A program made the translations under genes and the position numbers. The notes under the pieces were generated by a model. That model made no database searches. It was not told where the DNA came from and was given only the letters and a program-made list of their open reading frames with translations. A stretch of DNA of 64,000 nucleotides from Akebia trifoliata (Eukaryota > Streptophyta > Magnoliopsida > Ranunculales > Lardizabalaceae), in the NCBI GenBank assembly GCA_017979445.1, contig JADQWC010000657.1, forward strand, positions 1-64,000. The letters are read 5' to 3'. Shown one piece after another: positions 43,811 to 56,152 of the stretch. The first letter of the stretch is position 1; every line of letters starts with the position of its first letter.

Positions 43811-44414
43811 TAATAAATCTTATAATGCATGACAATACTAATAGTTTGATTGTTAAGGAAGTGTTTTACATATTATGATGTGTGTACTTGATGTGTCACT
43901 TTTATTCGCATTTCCGTATAGTATAGAGTTGTTTTCAAATTTCAGGCTGTCAATTCTTCCGTGTCCATATAGTGGAACATTGTTGACCTTTTTTTTTTCT
44001 TTCCACATGACGTATGTTTGTTTATTGTATTGAATGATTTATAAGTGTGTGGTTATGTTTCAATAAAAAAAATTCTCAATATTTCCATCGGTTCCACTAC
44101 TTTTGCATCATTTCAATGAAAACTGCATAAATTTCCTTATTATTCGAAATATTTCCATCTCCAAGATGAAAAAAATATATACCCAAATAAAAATTTAATA
44201 CATTGTCTGATAGCATTATAAACCATGGTATGGAGTATGTTGGCAAGATCAATAAACCTAGTCACCTGATCAAAATATTTGTTTACAATAGAAAGGGTAG
44301 CCTTTCCCACTTAAGGAATTGAATGTTGGAGATGGGAGAAAAAATCGTTCATCTAGCTGCCAAGATTTTTTAGTGTAATATGTGTCCTTTTAAATATTTT
44401 TATTTAACACTCAG
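43811..44414. other. AT-rich stretch upstream of the UNC-13-like exons
   Basis: No coding similarity. If the UNC-13-like gene were whole, this would be intron or exon; I find no upstream exon here. Confidence 0.5.
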
Positions 44415-47400
44415 GGCATTCGTTATCAATTGCTTCAGGTACTAAATCAATTATGTGATGTCATTGTTGAGCCACTTAGAGATCGCATTGTGACAGGCCT
44501 CCTTCAATCATCACTGGTTTGTGTTGTTACCCTACATGTTGTAAGATTCACAGTTAGAATTTTCAATTTGATGCCAGTTTGTATGCTTTGCCAGGAGGGT
44601 TTACTTAGGGTGATATTAGATGGAGGTCCATCCCGTCACTTCGTCCCAAACGATGCTAAATTATTAGAGGAAGATCTAGAAATCTTGAAGGTGCGTTCAC
44701 AGTTCTGTAGTGTACTATTGAGGATATTTCTGCCAAACTTTAGAGAACTAAATTCATTGCTTCTCATTATTCTCATTGTGTATGCAAATTTATGAAAAAT
44801 GATAACAAAAGTCTTCACATTGTTCTGTTTGTGCTACAGGAATTCTTCATATCCGGTGGAGATGGGCTTCCCCAAGGGTTTGTTGAAAACCAAGTGTCGC
44901 GTGTCAGGCATATAATAAAGTTGCATGGATGTGAGGTTAGTCCTTGCACTGCCCTTTTCTTCTTAGATAGTTGAACATAACTGAAACCCATCTGACAGGC
45001 TTGTCTTAGAGGAAGTTTTAGTGATGTGGTGCCACCCCATCGATGGACTGAAAATTGCCTTGCCTTGATTCTAGTGTTGAACATCAAGAAGTATGTTTAA
45101 TTTCAACACTAGCCAATTATATATGAGAATTTCTCAACACATTTGATCAGGCCTTTCAGTCATCCGAACTAAGGTTTAAAACCTCATCTCATTAGTTAGG
45201 AGATAAACCAGGACTGTTCAGTGAAAAAACCAAGGTCTTCTCAATTTTTGGTAAGCAATTTTTTTATTATTAGAAAGCAGTTGTGATGACCAGCTAAAGA
45301 TTCAAAAATAGTAGAACCGACTCAAGACACACTATGCTGACGCTAAACCGCAGACCCGATCCCATCTAAACAAAATATCTTCGAAAATGAAATACTTAAA
45401 ATTGACATAATCAAGTCTTGCATTGACTCAAGCTTCCCTTCAAAGGATCTTTTATTACGCTCCTTCCATAACACGTACATACTGGAAAGGGAGTTGTGCT
45501 GCTGACCAATCTCTTGGAGTCCTTGAAGGAGACACCCACCCAGCCCAGGACATAAACAAGGATTGCACTGACTGGGGCAGACAACACACAATACTGAACA
45601 AATTGAGAAACTACTCCCAAGACCTAATGCACATTGGAACAGTGAATAAGAGTGTGATCGGCCAACTCCTCATTGACCATACACGAGGCAAATATTTGGC
45701 CCCCGAAAAATTTCTTAATAATTTGGTCCATCGTAAGAATTTTCCTTAACACTAAACACCATAAAAGGAATGCCACTTTTGACGATACCCTCAGGCCCCA
45801 AATGGACACCGCCACAAACGGATATACACAATTGCACAAAAAAATATAGAATGACTTGATTGATAGCACACCATCTTGACTTCCAACTGAAGATCTTTCA
45901 TCCTCCACACCCATCCTTAACGAAACATTGCCAATATGTGTCATCAACAATGCAACCACCTCCACTTCCTAGACATTGAAACCTCTTCTAAACCCGAAGT
46001 CCCAATGAGGAATGATACAATCAGCATACCTTTTTTTTTGCAATATTGCAAACAATTCGGAAAAGCTGATCATCAAAGAATCCCCACACCAAATGTTCTC
46101 CCAAAACTGAACATGACTTCTGCCCCCAACTCTGCACCAAAATTTTCTACGAAGAGCAGGTAAGAGTTTAAGAATCCCCTTCCACAACCTATGCCCATGA
46201 GATTATCAAGATTGCCTACTTTCCCAACCATAGCCAGGAATAAGTCGGCAAGAGAAAAATCGGGAAACATAAAAAAAAAGTAGGGGAAAAATCGAGCTAG
46301 GTTAGGGCTATGTAGTTGTTCCTACTAACTGGTGTTTCCATATTATATCATCAAGTTCCATATCAAACTAGAATGATAAATCTAGTATTCACATGTTGAT
46401 ATTATTTATGCATCCATGACAAGTAACCACAAATTCCCAACATATTCAAGATATTAAAAAGACCACAGTCATGAGTCTGAATTAGGATTCAATAACAAAT
46501 CAGAACATCAGATCAATGTCATTCTCATTTGTATCCTCATTATTTTACACATTATTCGTGATTTAATGATGAAGTTTGTAAAAGTCGCCTATCATTAGAA
46601 AGGTCATGATTAAATCAGTGATGGAAAAAGTCAAGATTTAATCTCAACTTTTTCAATAAGTCAGAGACTTTGGTGACTATGCTTCCAACCTCTTATCTTC
46701 CACTCTGAATTATGCCTCAATAACCATCCTTCAAATGCTATTCTCCTCTGCACCAAACCTCCAAAGCCACTTATCTAGAAGAGCGGGATTCATTAAACCC
46801 AACCTTCTAATCCCAAGCACCGTTGCTTCTTTGGCAAGCAAACCATCCCAACTTCTAAGCTGTCACCTTCTTTTGGATGGTCGTTGAAAATGTCCGGTAC
46901 TTCACGAATTACCATTATCCCAAAAATGTGATCTATTGTTGCACTTCCTTATTGGTTCATCAGTGGCCAAGCTGATCAGTTATTGCATACTCTAATTAGC
47001 AATTGTAATTACTAATAACAACCATAGCTAACTATGTGAAGGAAACAATTTATAAAGAAAAAATTGCGGAAAACTTCCATTTCCTGTTATGATTGACTAT
47101 TTCAGTTGGTGATTTAAAATGAGTGGAGCTTTTTTGGCCCATTATTTTTGTTCCTTTTAAATATACAACAGGTCATAGATCTAGAACTTGACGAATCATT
47201 TTAAAACTCCGACAAGTCGACTTGACTTCATAGAATTTTGAGGTGAATCTATCATCTGTGTACAGACTCATGAACTTGGAAATTGACCTAGTCAGATAAC
47301 TTGACCATGTTGTGTTCTATTTAATGTTCTTTTTTTGAATACTGCAAAGAAATGTGATTGATATTTTAAATTGATAGAAGTGTTATAATATTAAGAACTT

Positions 47401-48048
47401 TATTGGATTTCCTTATTCAACTCGCTAGTCATCAAGTTGACTCAACTTTATGGACATTCGAGTCAAGTTTTCAAGCTTGGAAAAATTGCAACGCTTTTTT
47501 TAAATAGCTAATATGACAATCAATCAAGATGTGGTATTAGGGCTAATAAAATGGCTAGCCTATATTTGCACCCACCATTTCTGCTCTCTGCTCCTACTTA
47601 CCTCTATGCTTTCCACCCCAAATGTGTTTGAAGTGGGCGCAGTGAGCACGAATGGTGGGTGCAAATATCCTTGCCCCTAATAATAGGTCCAAACAATATC
47701 CCCACCAGAAATCAAAAAATGGCTCCTTGGTTTATATAAGTTATTATTCTTCACCATCTTTTTCTGGTTAGAGTTGTAGATGATGATGATGACGGCGAAA
47801 TAGGATTTCTGTGGTTGACTCCAATATTTTTTATTGTTATTTTAATTTAAATATATTTTTTTACTTTTTCCCAGACTCGAGTGTTAATTGATGACCTGAA
47901 ATTTGCAAGTGGTTTAGAAGTGCAAGGTAGCAGAAGCAAACTGGGCGCCGACACTCAAACTCTATTGAGAATTTTATGCCACCGAAGTGATTCAGAAGCC
48001 TCTCAGTTTCTCAAGAAACAATATAAAATGCCCAGATCCACTGCATAG
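44415..48048 (+). pseudogene. UNC-13 / PATROL1-like (DUF810, MHD2) gene, last four exons only
   Basis: Plant UNC-13 homologues such as PATROL1 act in membrane trafficking and have Munc13-homology domains. Four plus-strand exons with proper AG/GT borders and matching phases encode the MHD2 end. They are 44415-44516 (LLQVLNQLCDVIVEPLRDRI), 44595-44690 (EGLLRVILDGGPSRHF, EEDLEILK), 44840-44935 (EFFISGGDGLPQGFVENQV) and 47875-48048 (LGADTQTLLRILCHRSDSEA, SQFLKKQYKMPRSTA, stop). The frame is open across all joins. The roughly 900 upstream residues are absent; the dead Copia element lies on that side. The last intron, 2.9 kb, carries an antisense LINE. It is either a pseudogene fragment or a gene whose 5' part was lost or displaced. 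Confidence 0.8.
45340..46900 (-). mobile_element. Antisense LINE fragment in the last intron of the UNC-13-like gene
   Basis: Minus-strand reading gives LINE ORF2 C-terminal parts in order: GLLAKEATVLGIRRLGLMNP and LLDKWLWRFGAEE (about 46860-46745), VGGRSHVQFWENIWCGDSLM (about 46140) and zf-RVT-like WGLRVSSKVAFLLWCLVLRK with LADHTLIHCSNVHW (45830-45620). The frame is broken several times. Sequence and orientation differ from the composite LINE copies. Confidence 0.75.
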
Positions 48049-48295
48049 CCTCATCGAGAAAAAAATGTGTTTGTTGCAAAATGTCTGAATTATTTGAAAG
48101 TTATTTGTAACAGTTTAAAAATTGATTCATTTTTTTTCTGTAATCTATATTATTCAAAGCCTCTTAATTATTTGTCTTTGTCCATCTTGTAGCTGTAGAT
48201 TGTTATTATAATTATTTGTTATGTGCCTACTTAGATTAGATCACAAAAAAAAAAAAAAAAAGGAAAAAATCGAGAAAGGTCTCATTCAATAGAGA
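48049..48295. other. 3' flank of the UNC-13-like fragment
   Basis: AT-rich, with a poly-A run at 48246-48261. No gene seen. The LINE-composite leader starts at 48296. Confidence 0.5.
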
Positions 48296-49923
48296 TCACA
48301 TGTGTTCTTTTTTATGCTTCTGATCTTTAGCCTGTACAGTTGAACACATGTAATCAGTTGTTCCAAAATTAGTATATTTCATGCAATTATGTCAATTTTA
48401 GTATGAATGAATCATGTAAGGCATTGACATAGATGGAATACATGATTATTCGCGAATTATGGTACAATTAAGTTAGGGAATCTTATAAGTGCCGTGATAA
48501 TGTGGGTTAAATTATAGATTATAAGGCCCTGATCAGTGAAGGAAATTCTTAATTCTCATCTTCACGTCAGTGGAGAGGATAAGATAATCTGGATGATCAC
48601 CGAATCTAGGCACTTTACTTCTGGAAGTGCTTGGGACTTGATTTGGCATAGAAGTACTATGCAAAGATGTTGAGAGTATTTGGAAAGCTCCTCTACCCAC
48701 CAAGTTTAAACCTTTTGTAGAAAATGGGGTATTTATTTTGCCACCAGTTGTGCTCTATTGACAGGGTAAAGAGGCCCTCTCTCACTTTTTTTTTTGGTTG
48801 TAAGTTTGCTCAATCCCTTTGGCTGACCTTTGGTACATTACCATTGGAAGTTCCTTTCCAAACTCGACCATCTCATCAAATGCTATGATGGTATTATTCT
48901 CCATCTGTCGTCCCAATTAGCAACTGTGTAGTTTTTTGGTGCCTTGGACATTGGTTTGGGATTTGTAGTTGGAAGAAACTGTCTTATATTCAATGGTGGC
49001 GATTGAGGCCTCTTTTCAATCGGTGGTTCAGTCTATTCTCAAATGCTTTGTTGAACTTCTATGTGTGCATAACTTTAAGCATTCTTCTAGTGCTACTGAG
49101 AAGGATATTCTTCATTCTTTGCAAATTCCAGTTCACCACACTCGGATAAGAAAGTTGATTCAAATCAAATGAATGCCTCCTTCAATCAATTGGATTAAAC
49201 TTAATATAGCTCTCTAGGCAACCCAGGTAGTGCATATGGGGGGGAGGGATATCTTGAGAGGAACAGTGGATCCTTCATTCAAGCTGGGTGTTGGTGGTTC
49301 GGAGTGGGCTCAAATAATTGGGCAGAATTTCGAATGCGCAGTGCTTGATACTTTGAATTTAAAAGATACAAGACTGCTAATTGAAACATATTCTATGCTA
49401 TTGGTAAATGCTTTACGTGGAGGAATGATTCCTTGGCGTTTGGAAACGGGACTTCATCGAATAAAAACTTTTCTTTCTCTAATTACTTGGGAAGTGCAAC
49501 ATGCTTGGTGAGAGATGAATTTTACTATCAATGTGCTTGCAAATTTTTCCCTTTAATCTTCAGTCCTTTGGGTTTAACAATGTTAATAGCTTGCCAATCA
49601 TTGTAAAAAAAATGTTTCTAGGGAGATCGGTCGGATCTTCCTATTGTCAGAGTTGTAAATTAAGGGCAAGGCCCTTGTAATTCTTCTACTAATACATCAT
49701 TCGAGTCCTAGTAAAATATCACACAGAATTGTTTTTTCGGAAAATGATTAATTGGGGTTAAAACTAAGCAAATCATGGACGTTGCAGAAAGATTGGGAAT
49801 TTCGACTAGCGAAAAATAAATTACTAAAGGTCATTACAGATGGAACCCCTCATTTGGGTTTGAATAAACTAAATTGTACAAAAATGTAGAATGACATGCC
49901 TAAACAGTTCTAAAGAAGTACAC

Positions 49924-49924
<1 letters not shown>
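48296..49924 (+). mobile_element. LINE composite copy 4, next to the receptor kinase gene
   Basis: The leader starts CACATGTGTTCTTTTTTATG. Part A (48540-49690) carries the zinc-binding/RNase H region and the tail CTTCTACTAATACATCATT. Then, relative to copy 3, the sequence jumps from the tail straight to CGAGTCCTAGTAAAATATCA, dropping about 770 bp of part B, and ends at about 49860. The remaining bases to 49924 match 26560-26606. It lies tail-to-tail with the receptor kinase gene. Confidence 0.8.

Positions 49925-49960
<36 letters not shown>
49925..49960. repeat. (AAT)n microsatellite
   Basis: About 12 AAT units lie 20 bp downstream of the receptor kinase stop codon. A shorter run stands at the duplicated site (26607). 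Confidence 0.95.
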
Positions 49961-49977
49961 GATATGAAAAACTGAAC

Positions 49978-52900
49978 CTAAATCTTTGAATGGATTATGC
50001 CTTCATGAAACATTTTCGTAATAATATGCAACTCTGTGAGAACGTCTTTGATTTCCATTCGGTCACCCAATGACTCTGTAGAACATAGAACTCCAATTTT
50101 GAAAATGGAAATCAAGCATTCTTGCATTTTATCTGTTGCTTTGTATCTTTGATGACTTTCAAAATCATTGGTAACTTGATTATGATCTTCTGAAAGTAAA
50201 CGTGGATCTACTACTTCCATCACTCGCCCAGTCAATGCCATTTTTGAAAACTCATGAAGGCTTAGACCATCCCTAAAAATTTCATCTGTCGGCCTCTTTC
50301 CCGTGAACATCTCCAACACAAGTATTCCATAACTGTATACATCTCCTTGCTTAGAGATCTCAGCACCCATACCATACTCTGCAATTCATGCATTGTATAA
50401 TCAATTTTTTAAAAATTAACATGTTATTGGACCAATTAAAATTACCAGATGAACTTAAAAAAGATTGATAAATACCTGGAGGAATATACCCAACAGAACC
50501 TTGTATAAGTACTGGATTGGTTTCAATTTCACTGCTCTGAGAAAGAATTTTTACCAAACCAAAGTCAGCCACGTGGGCTGTCATGTCATCGTCAAGAAGA
50601 ATATTGCTTGGCTTTAGATCACAATGAATAATTGGTGTTTGGCCATGATTATGAAGATAATCCAATGCACAAGCAATGTCAATCGTTATGCTTAGTCTCT
50701 GATGAAAGTTCGAATGCCTTCTGTTTTCACTTGGGTGCAACAAGTCTTCAAGACTCCCATTACTCATGAACTCAAAAATGAGAGCTTTGAAATCATTGCC
50801 TCTAAAGTCGACACTTGAGCATGCAGTTATGATCTTGAGTAAATTTCGATGTCGGACTTTTCTTAAAGCTTTACACTCGTTCATAAAACTCCTCGAACCT
50901 CCTCGTACATTAAGGTTGAATACCTTCACTGCAATAAGTCTTTCATCTGGATGAAGAACTCCTTTATACACAGAGCCAAAATTTCCAATTCCAATCAAGT
51001 TTGCTGAAGAAAATCCCTCTGTTGCTTTATGGAGTTCATTGTAGGAAACCCTTTCATACCAATCACCCAAGAAATTTTTTGAAGAAGAAGGTTTCATTCT
51101 TGGCTTTCTCCTCCAATATAGAACAAGAATAGATGCAACCACAATAGTAAATATAATTGCACCAATTGTTACCTTGAAAGCAAGAGATATTCGTCTTTGC
51201 TTAGATTTTTGAATGAGGCATGGAGGTAACTGAAGTTTCGGTATGCCCCCACAAAGTTTACCATTTCCGAAGAGAGTAAATGCGCTTGTATTTTGAAAGA
51301 CTCCCTTTATTGGTACCTCACCCTCAAGATCATTTACGGACAGATTCAATTTTTCCAAAAAGGGAAGGTTGTCAAGATCTTTAGGAATTTTTCCAGATAA
51401 GTGATTGCATGAAAGATCTACATCTTGAATAGCCTTCAAAGCGCTAAAAGATGAGGGAATGGGTCCTTGAAAGAAATTACCTTGCAAATAAAGGTTTTCC
51501 AAGCTCAAACAACTACCAAGTGTGTTAGGAATTTCTCCAGACATATTGTTCTCAGAAAGATTTAGCAATGCAAGACTTTTCATGTTACCCACTTCCAAAG
51601 GTATTGACCCAGTAAATGAATTATAAGCTAAATTAAGGTAAATTAACTGTGAGGATGAACCAATGACCCATTTGGGTATAGTTCCATCAAGATTATTTTT
51701 AGAAAGATCCAAAATCTGTAAAAATTTAGAATTTTCAAAATTTGAAATGATGTTTCCTACTAAGGAATTATGGGATAAATCAAGAGAAGATATTTGAGTG
51801 ATGTTGGCTAAGGAATTCGGAATATATCCTGAAAATCTATTTGCACTTAAATCTAATCCTTGCAGCTTTTGAAGCTTCCCAATTTCCTTGGGAATACTAC
51901 CATCGAGAAAGTTAACACGCATATCCAATGTAATTAGGTTAATGAGATTCCCAATTTCAGATGGAATGATTCCGAATATTTGATTTTTTGCAAGATATAG
52001 TTCAGTGAGTTGGGTTGATAGATTGCCTATAGAGTTAGGTAGCTTACCTCCAAAATTATTAAGACTGAATTCCAACACCTCTAGATTGGAGCAGTTGGTC
52101 AATGAATTGAGGAATTTCAAATCATCAACTTTTCCACTTCCAAGATGATTGAAACTTATACCTAGAACTCGAACAACCTTTAGGTTTCCAACCTCAAGAG
52201 GGACATTTCCAGCAAAATTGTTACCACTGATATCAAGCATCTCGAGTCTTGAAGCATTGAACAATGATATAGGAATGGATCCAAAAAAAAGATTTCCTCC
52301 AATAAGAAATTCATGGATATTCAGAAGATTGAGGCCTATCTCAAGTGGAAGACTCCCAATTAGCTGGTTATCTGTTATAGAAATAATTTCTAAAGAAGAA
52401 ATATTGTAGAGACAGGGAGGAAACACGCCAGACAAAAGATTTGGACCAAGTCCAAGATACTCTAGATTTTTTAGTTGGCAAAGGGAACTTGGAATACCTC
52501 CTTCTATACTATTTTCTGCTAGATAAAGAAACTTAATAGATGAAAGATTACCAAAGGAAGTTGGAATCCAACCGGTTAGATTGTTGTTAGAAAGAGACAA
52601 TCCAATGAGCTTGGATAGAGAGCCAAATTCAATGGGTATATTCCCAACAAACTTGTTTCCACCTAAACGAAGGATTCTGAGGTCAGAGCAATGGGACACA
52701 TTGATTGGTATTTTGCCAACAAAAGAATTATTGGTCATATTTAATACTTGTAATCTGAACAAATGGCCAACTTCTTGGGGTATTTCGCCTTGGAAGCTGT
52801 TGTTTTCAAGATTTATGGACCTTAGGAAAGAAAGGTTCCCAATATAAGGAGTTAGGGATCCTACTAACCTTCGGGAATTGAGTTTCAATATTAACACCCT

Positions 52901-53128
52901 TTGATGTCGACGACTGCATGTAATACCTTGCCATTCACAAAAATGGAGAGAAGAGTTCCAAGAGGTCAGAACTCCCTGAGGATCGTCAGATACAAGATCC
53001 TTGAAGGCAATCAAGGCAAGTCGATCTGTTTCATTCCCTTTTAGGATGATGCCAGATCCTATTGGTAAACCAATGGGCAAGAAAATGATGGAATACAGAA
53101 AAAAGAAACTAAATGCACTCATCATCAT
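49978..53128 (-). CDS. LRR receptor-like serine/threonine kinase, subfamily XII (EFR/Xa21/At3g47570-like)
   Basis: Cell-surface receptor kinase of the group that includes the pattern-recognition receptors EFR and Xa21. Exon 1 is 53128-50476 and exon 2 is 50378-49978, joined CCAG|GTATTT to TTGCAG|AGTAT, giving 1017 aa with no internal stop, a normal length. The start is the first ATG of the MMMSAFSFFF run. Residues 1-27 form a signal peptide. The LRRNT cap (NETDRLALIAFKDL, CEWQGITC) is at about 33-75, more than 20 LRRs at about 80-630, and the membrane helix at about 649-672. The kinase from about 711 has a Gly loop (IGIGNFGSVYKG), Lys735 (AVK), HCD at 835-837, DFG at 855-857 and EYGMGAEISKQGDVYSYG. 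HCD replaces HRD, the non-RD form typical of immune receptor kinases. The single intron at this point of the kinase is characteristic of the subfamily. The ligand is unknown. Confidence 0.93.
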
Positions 53129-55104
53129 TATTAAAAATGTAAGCTCTCTTGTGGGTTTGCAATTGCATGGTGACTTATATTTATAGACAAAAGAGTGAGT
53201 GCGCTGAAAAATGCATACATTGGAAATAAGTGAGGAGTCGTGATAAATCAAGGCGTTTTTGATCAAGTGCGATGAGGAGTCATGATAAATTAACGCGTTT
53301 TTGTATGTGATCCTGAGTCAGCAGAAAACTCGTTGGTTAGCTGTCCCAAAAAGTGTTCCACGAAAAACATGCTATAGAAGATATGATTTTGTTTTGAAAG
53401 GAAATTAATGAGTTTGGAATGATAGTCAAATCAACGTGATCCACACATGCATATGAATCACACCCATAATTAAGATTCTATTAATTAAACATATGAATCA
53501 CAAACGGTAGGGATACAGAACAGTGTGCCGGGCCGTTTGGGTCAATGAATAAAACAATTTCCCTCAACATCAATTGGTATATAGATCTAGCAAAAACTTC
53601 ATATTGAGTGGGGTAAGAGTAGGGGAAAATTATTAATGTATCCTTCAAATTTCTTTCTTTCTTAATGCCCCCTTCATCCCTTTTCCTTCTTAGGGTCGAG
53701 ATCGACCATTTGTTGTGACTTGTGACTCATATATAATATGGGTACCCATATAACTTAGTTCTCAATAATTGAATGAGAAAAAATATTTTGCATGTTGAGA
53801 ATTTTTTTTTCTTTTTTTCAAAAAATTATCAACTTAACTACAACTTGTTATAATAAAGATATGAGTCAATAGTTTTCCAAAAATCAAAATTTATCTTCTT
53901 TCCAATCTATAATTCTTTAGACTCATTTTATTAAGTTTTAATGCATAGTTTATATGGAAAATTAAAAGAACTTCATGCCATAGAAACTAATGGTTTTGAT
54001 TCCTATTGGTTCAATTGCATTTTAAACTCAACTCTAATCAATTCCTATTGGTTCAGTTTCATTTGAGACCCAACTCTAATCAATTCCATCAAAAAGGTAA
54101 CACCACTGTGGTTTTCGGTCCTAATTAAATAGGTACCTATACTAACTAGGCTATCAAGTTACTCTCCAAAAGTTAGGGGTTATTTAGAATGAAATCCCAA
54201 CCATTGGATTTCTTAATTACATGGTTGAGATCATGTGATTTTTTTCATGAGTCATCAAATCCTCAGTTTTCTTTTTCAATTGCTCCTTTAGTGGCTAGAT
54301 ATGAAAGAGAGATCTATGGAAATCCAAGATAAGTCGAGTTGTTTTTGGTTCAGTGGCAATCAACATATTTGTAACAAAAGGAATTTAATTTCCTAGTAGA
54401 GTGGTGTATGTTGGCCTCAACTTTTGCACTTTGATTTATCCTATCTGCAAGGGTAGAAATTGGAGGATTTTTTTTATTTTATGAAATTGTTCTTTATAAT
54501 TGATTGAACTCCATGGAAGAGTAAGTTCTTGAGATGTCCGGATGTGAATATCATGAAGACGTCTGAAGAATTATTCCCATGTCCTCGGTTCAAATCCTTT
54601 GAACCCATACTTCTTACCAAATTATAAACTCCCATGATCATGATGTAGAATGTATCTCGATGATACCAATATGTATTCCTAAGATTCAATTTTGACCGAC
54701 CATTGTTTTTCATGTTTTAATATTGCGGATTTTGCATATTTTTTTTCTACAAGTCATTTTCATGAGTTCATAATCCGTATATAATATAAACAGTAAAAGC
54801 TGCAGCAAGATTCGATTCCCATTGGATAGTCAGCAGATCCCACCTAATGTCGGTGTCCGTACTTCTAATGGCCCATAAAGAATTGGATTTTGTTAACGTG
54901 TGAACTTGCGATGAAGTGCAATAAATACACTTTAGAAATTAAAATTTGAGGGTATTTTGGTGAGAATAATTTTGTCTAAGTCATTTTCGATACAAAATCC
55001 AATCTTCAAAGTGTGTTTAATACACTTAAACGTATGCCCTTTAATCACGCTAAAGAAAGAGCTGAGATTTGCTCCGTACCTAATTAAGGTCATGTGGGAC
55101 CCCA
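53129..55104. other. Upstream region of the receptor kinase, no gene recognised
   Basis: AT-rich. It would contain the kinase promoter: TATATTTATAGAC reads at 53175-53187 on the plus strand, giving a TATAAATATA-like box about 50 bp upstream of the chosen ATG on the minus strand. An imperfect direct repeat of TCAATTCCTATTGGTTCAGT / GATTCCTATTGGTTCAAT occurs at 53998-54060. A further imperfect repeat (GATGAGGAGTCATGATAAAT / GTGAGGAGTCGTGATAAATC) lies at 53229-53290. Confidence 0.5.
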
Positions 55105-55116
55105 ACTTATGCCAAA

Positions 55117-55176
55117 TGGAAATTTTTTTTTTTTTTGTGCGTGTGCGTGTGGTGGGGGGGGGGGGGGGGGGGGGGG
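55117..55176. repeat. Homopolymer block: poly-T, GTGCGTGT, poly-G
   Basis: A run of about 15 T ends near 55136 and is followed by GTGCGTGTGCGTGTGGT and then 23 consecutive G (55154-55176). Such a G run is rare in plant DNA, can form a G-quadruplex, and is prone to sequencing error in length. Confidence 0.9.
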
Positions 55177-56038
55177 ACCGCATGGATATGTGGGCCATCC
55201 CATCCCTTGATGGATATACATACAAAAGATCGGATTGATTGGTGATGTATCTCCATTCATATTAGTATTGTCTTAAGAATGATATATGATCATTGGATTT
55301 AAATTATTTTTTAAGAACTTAGATCTGGTGGATACAATGATTTTTGGCACGTAAGTACACCAAAGGATAGACCACATATCCATACGATCATTGGGTCCCC
55401 AAAAAGTCCACGTGGCATAAAATAGGTGCCACCTAACCATAGTTAGGAACGGGACACCGTTCTGGATCCCTACTCATTCAAAATTTACATGTTAAGTTGA
55501 TGAATCAATGGCATCACACACATGTGTATTGAAAATTACTAAAATAAACCATTAAATTGCTCTGAAATTTACTCTTGAAATAACCCATCTTTATCAATCC
55601 AAAAAAAATAAAAAATTAACACCGTGGACTAGTATAGAGGAAGCCATAAAGTTCACAAGGAGAAGTGAAATATCTCAGATCCTAATAACATCAGATTACC
55701 TGAACTAAAATCAATTACATTAATGGGTTGTTTGATCCTTCTTTGAAATTTGTGGAGCTAAAGAAGGAAATTTAGTTGCTAGCTTCATCATTCACTACTT
55801 GCACTCATGAGTTTTTTCCGAGAGGCAGATTTTAAGAGAAATATTTTCATTGTTGGTGATAGTTCTACGATTCCTCAAGAGCTTGCAAAAATTACTTTCA
55901 ATGAAGTAACATGTAACTAAATTCCTGAATAATTGGTTTTCAGTAAAGATAATGACAAGGAGAAATACATCAATATAAATTACCTGAATATCAACATTAG
56001 ATTCATAAACTTTTTGAAATTAGTATAACAACGGCATT
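55177..56038. other. Unassigned stretch
   Basis: AT-rich; no coding similarity and no clear repeat. Confidence 0.5.
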
Positions 56039-56152
56039 TTACATTTCACCACATTCAGCAATGACACATGCAAGTTTAGGACAATTGTTAGGTCCAATAG
56101 CCACATTCTCAATCTTCCTGACAAGCAAAAGACCATCTCCAAGCACTCTACA
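56039..56152 (-). pseudogene. Cyclophilin (CYP22/PPIH-like) orphan last exon
   Basis: After an acceptor-like TTTCTTGTAG the minus strand reads [36 protein letters not shown] and a TAA stop at 56041-56039. This is the C-terminal exon of a plant cyclophilin of the CYP22/U4/U6 snRNP type, a peptidyl-prolyl isomerase. No other cyclophilin exon is recognisable to the right, where upstream exons should lie. It may be a lone fragment or the end of a gene whose other exons I cannot see. Confidence 0.65.

Noticed and set aside
45423..46163. Plus-strand open frames at 45.4-46.2 kb as extra UNC-13 exons
   Set aside because: The minus strand encodes LINE RT and zinc-binding motifs there; the plus-strand frames are its shadow.
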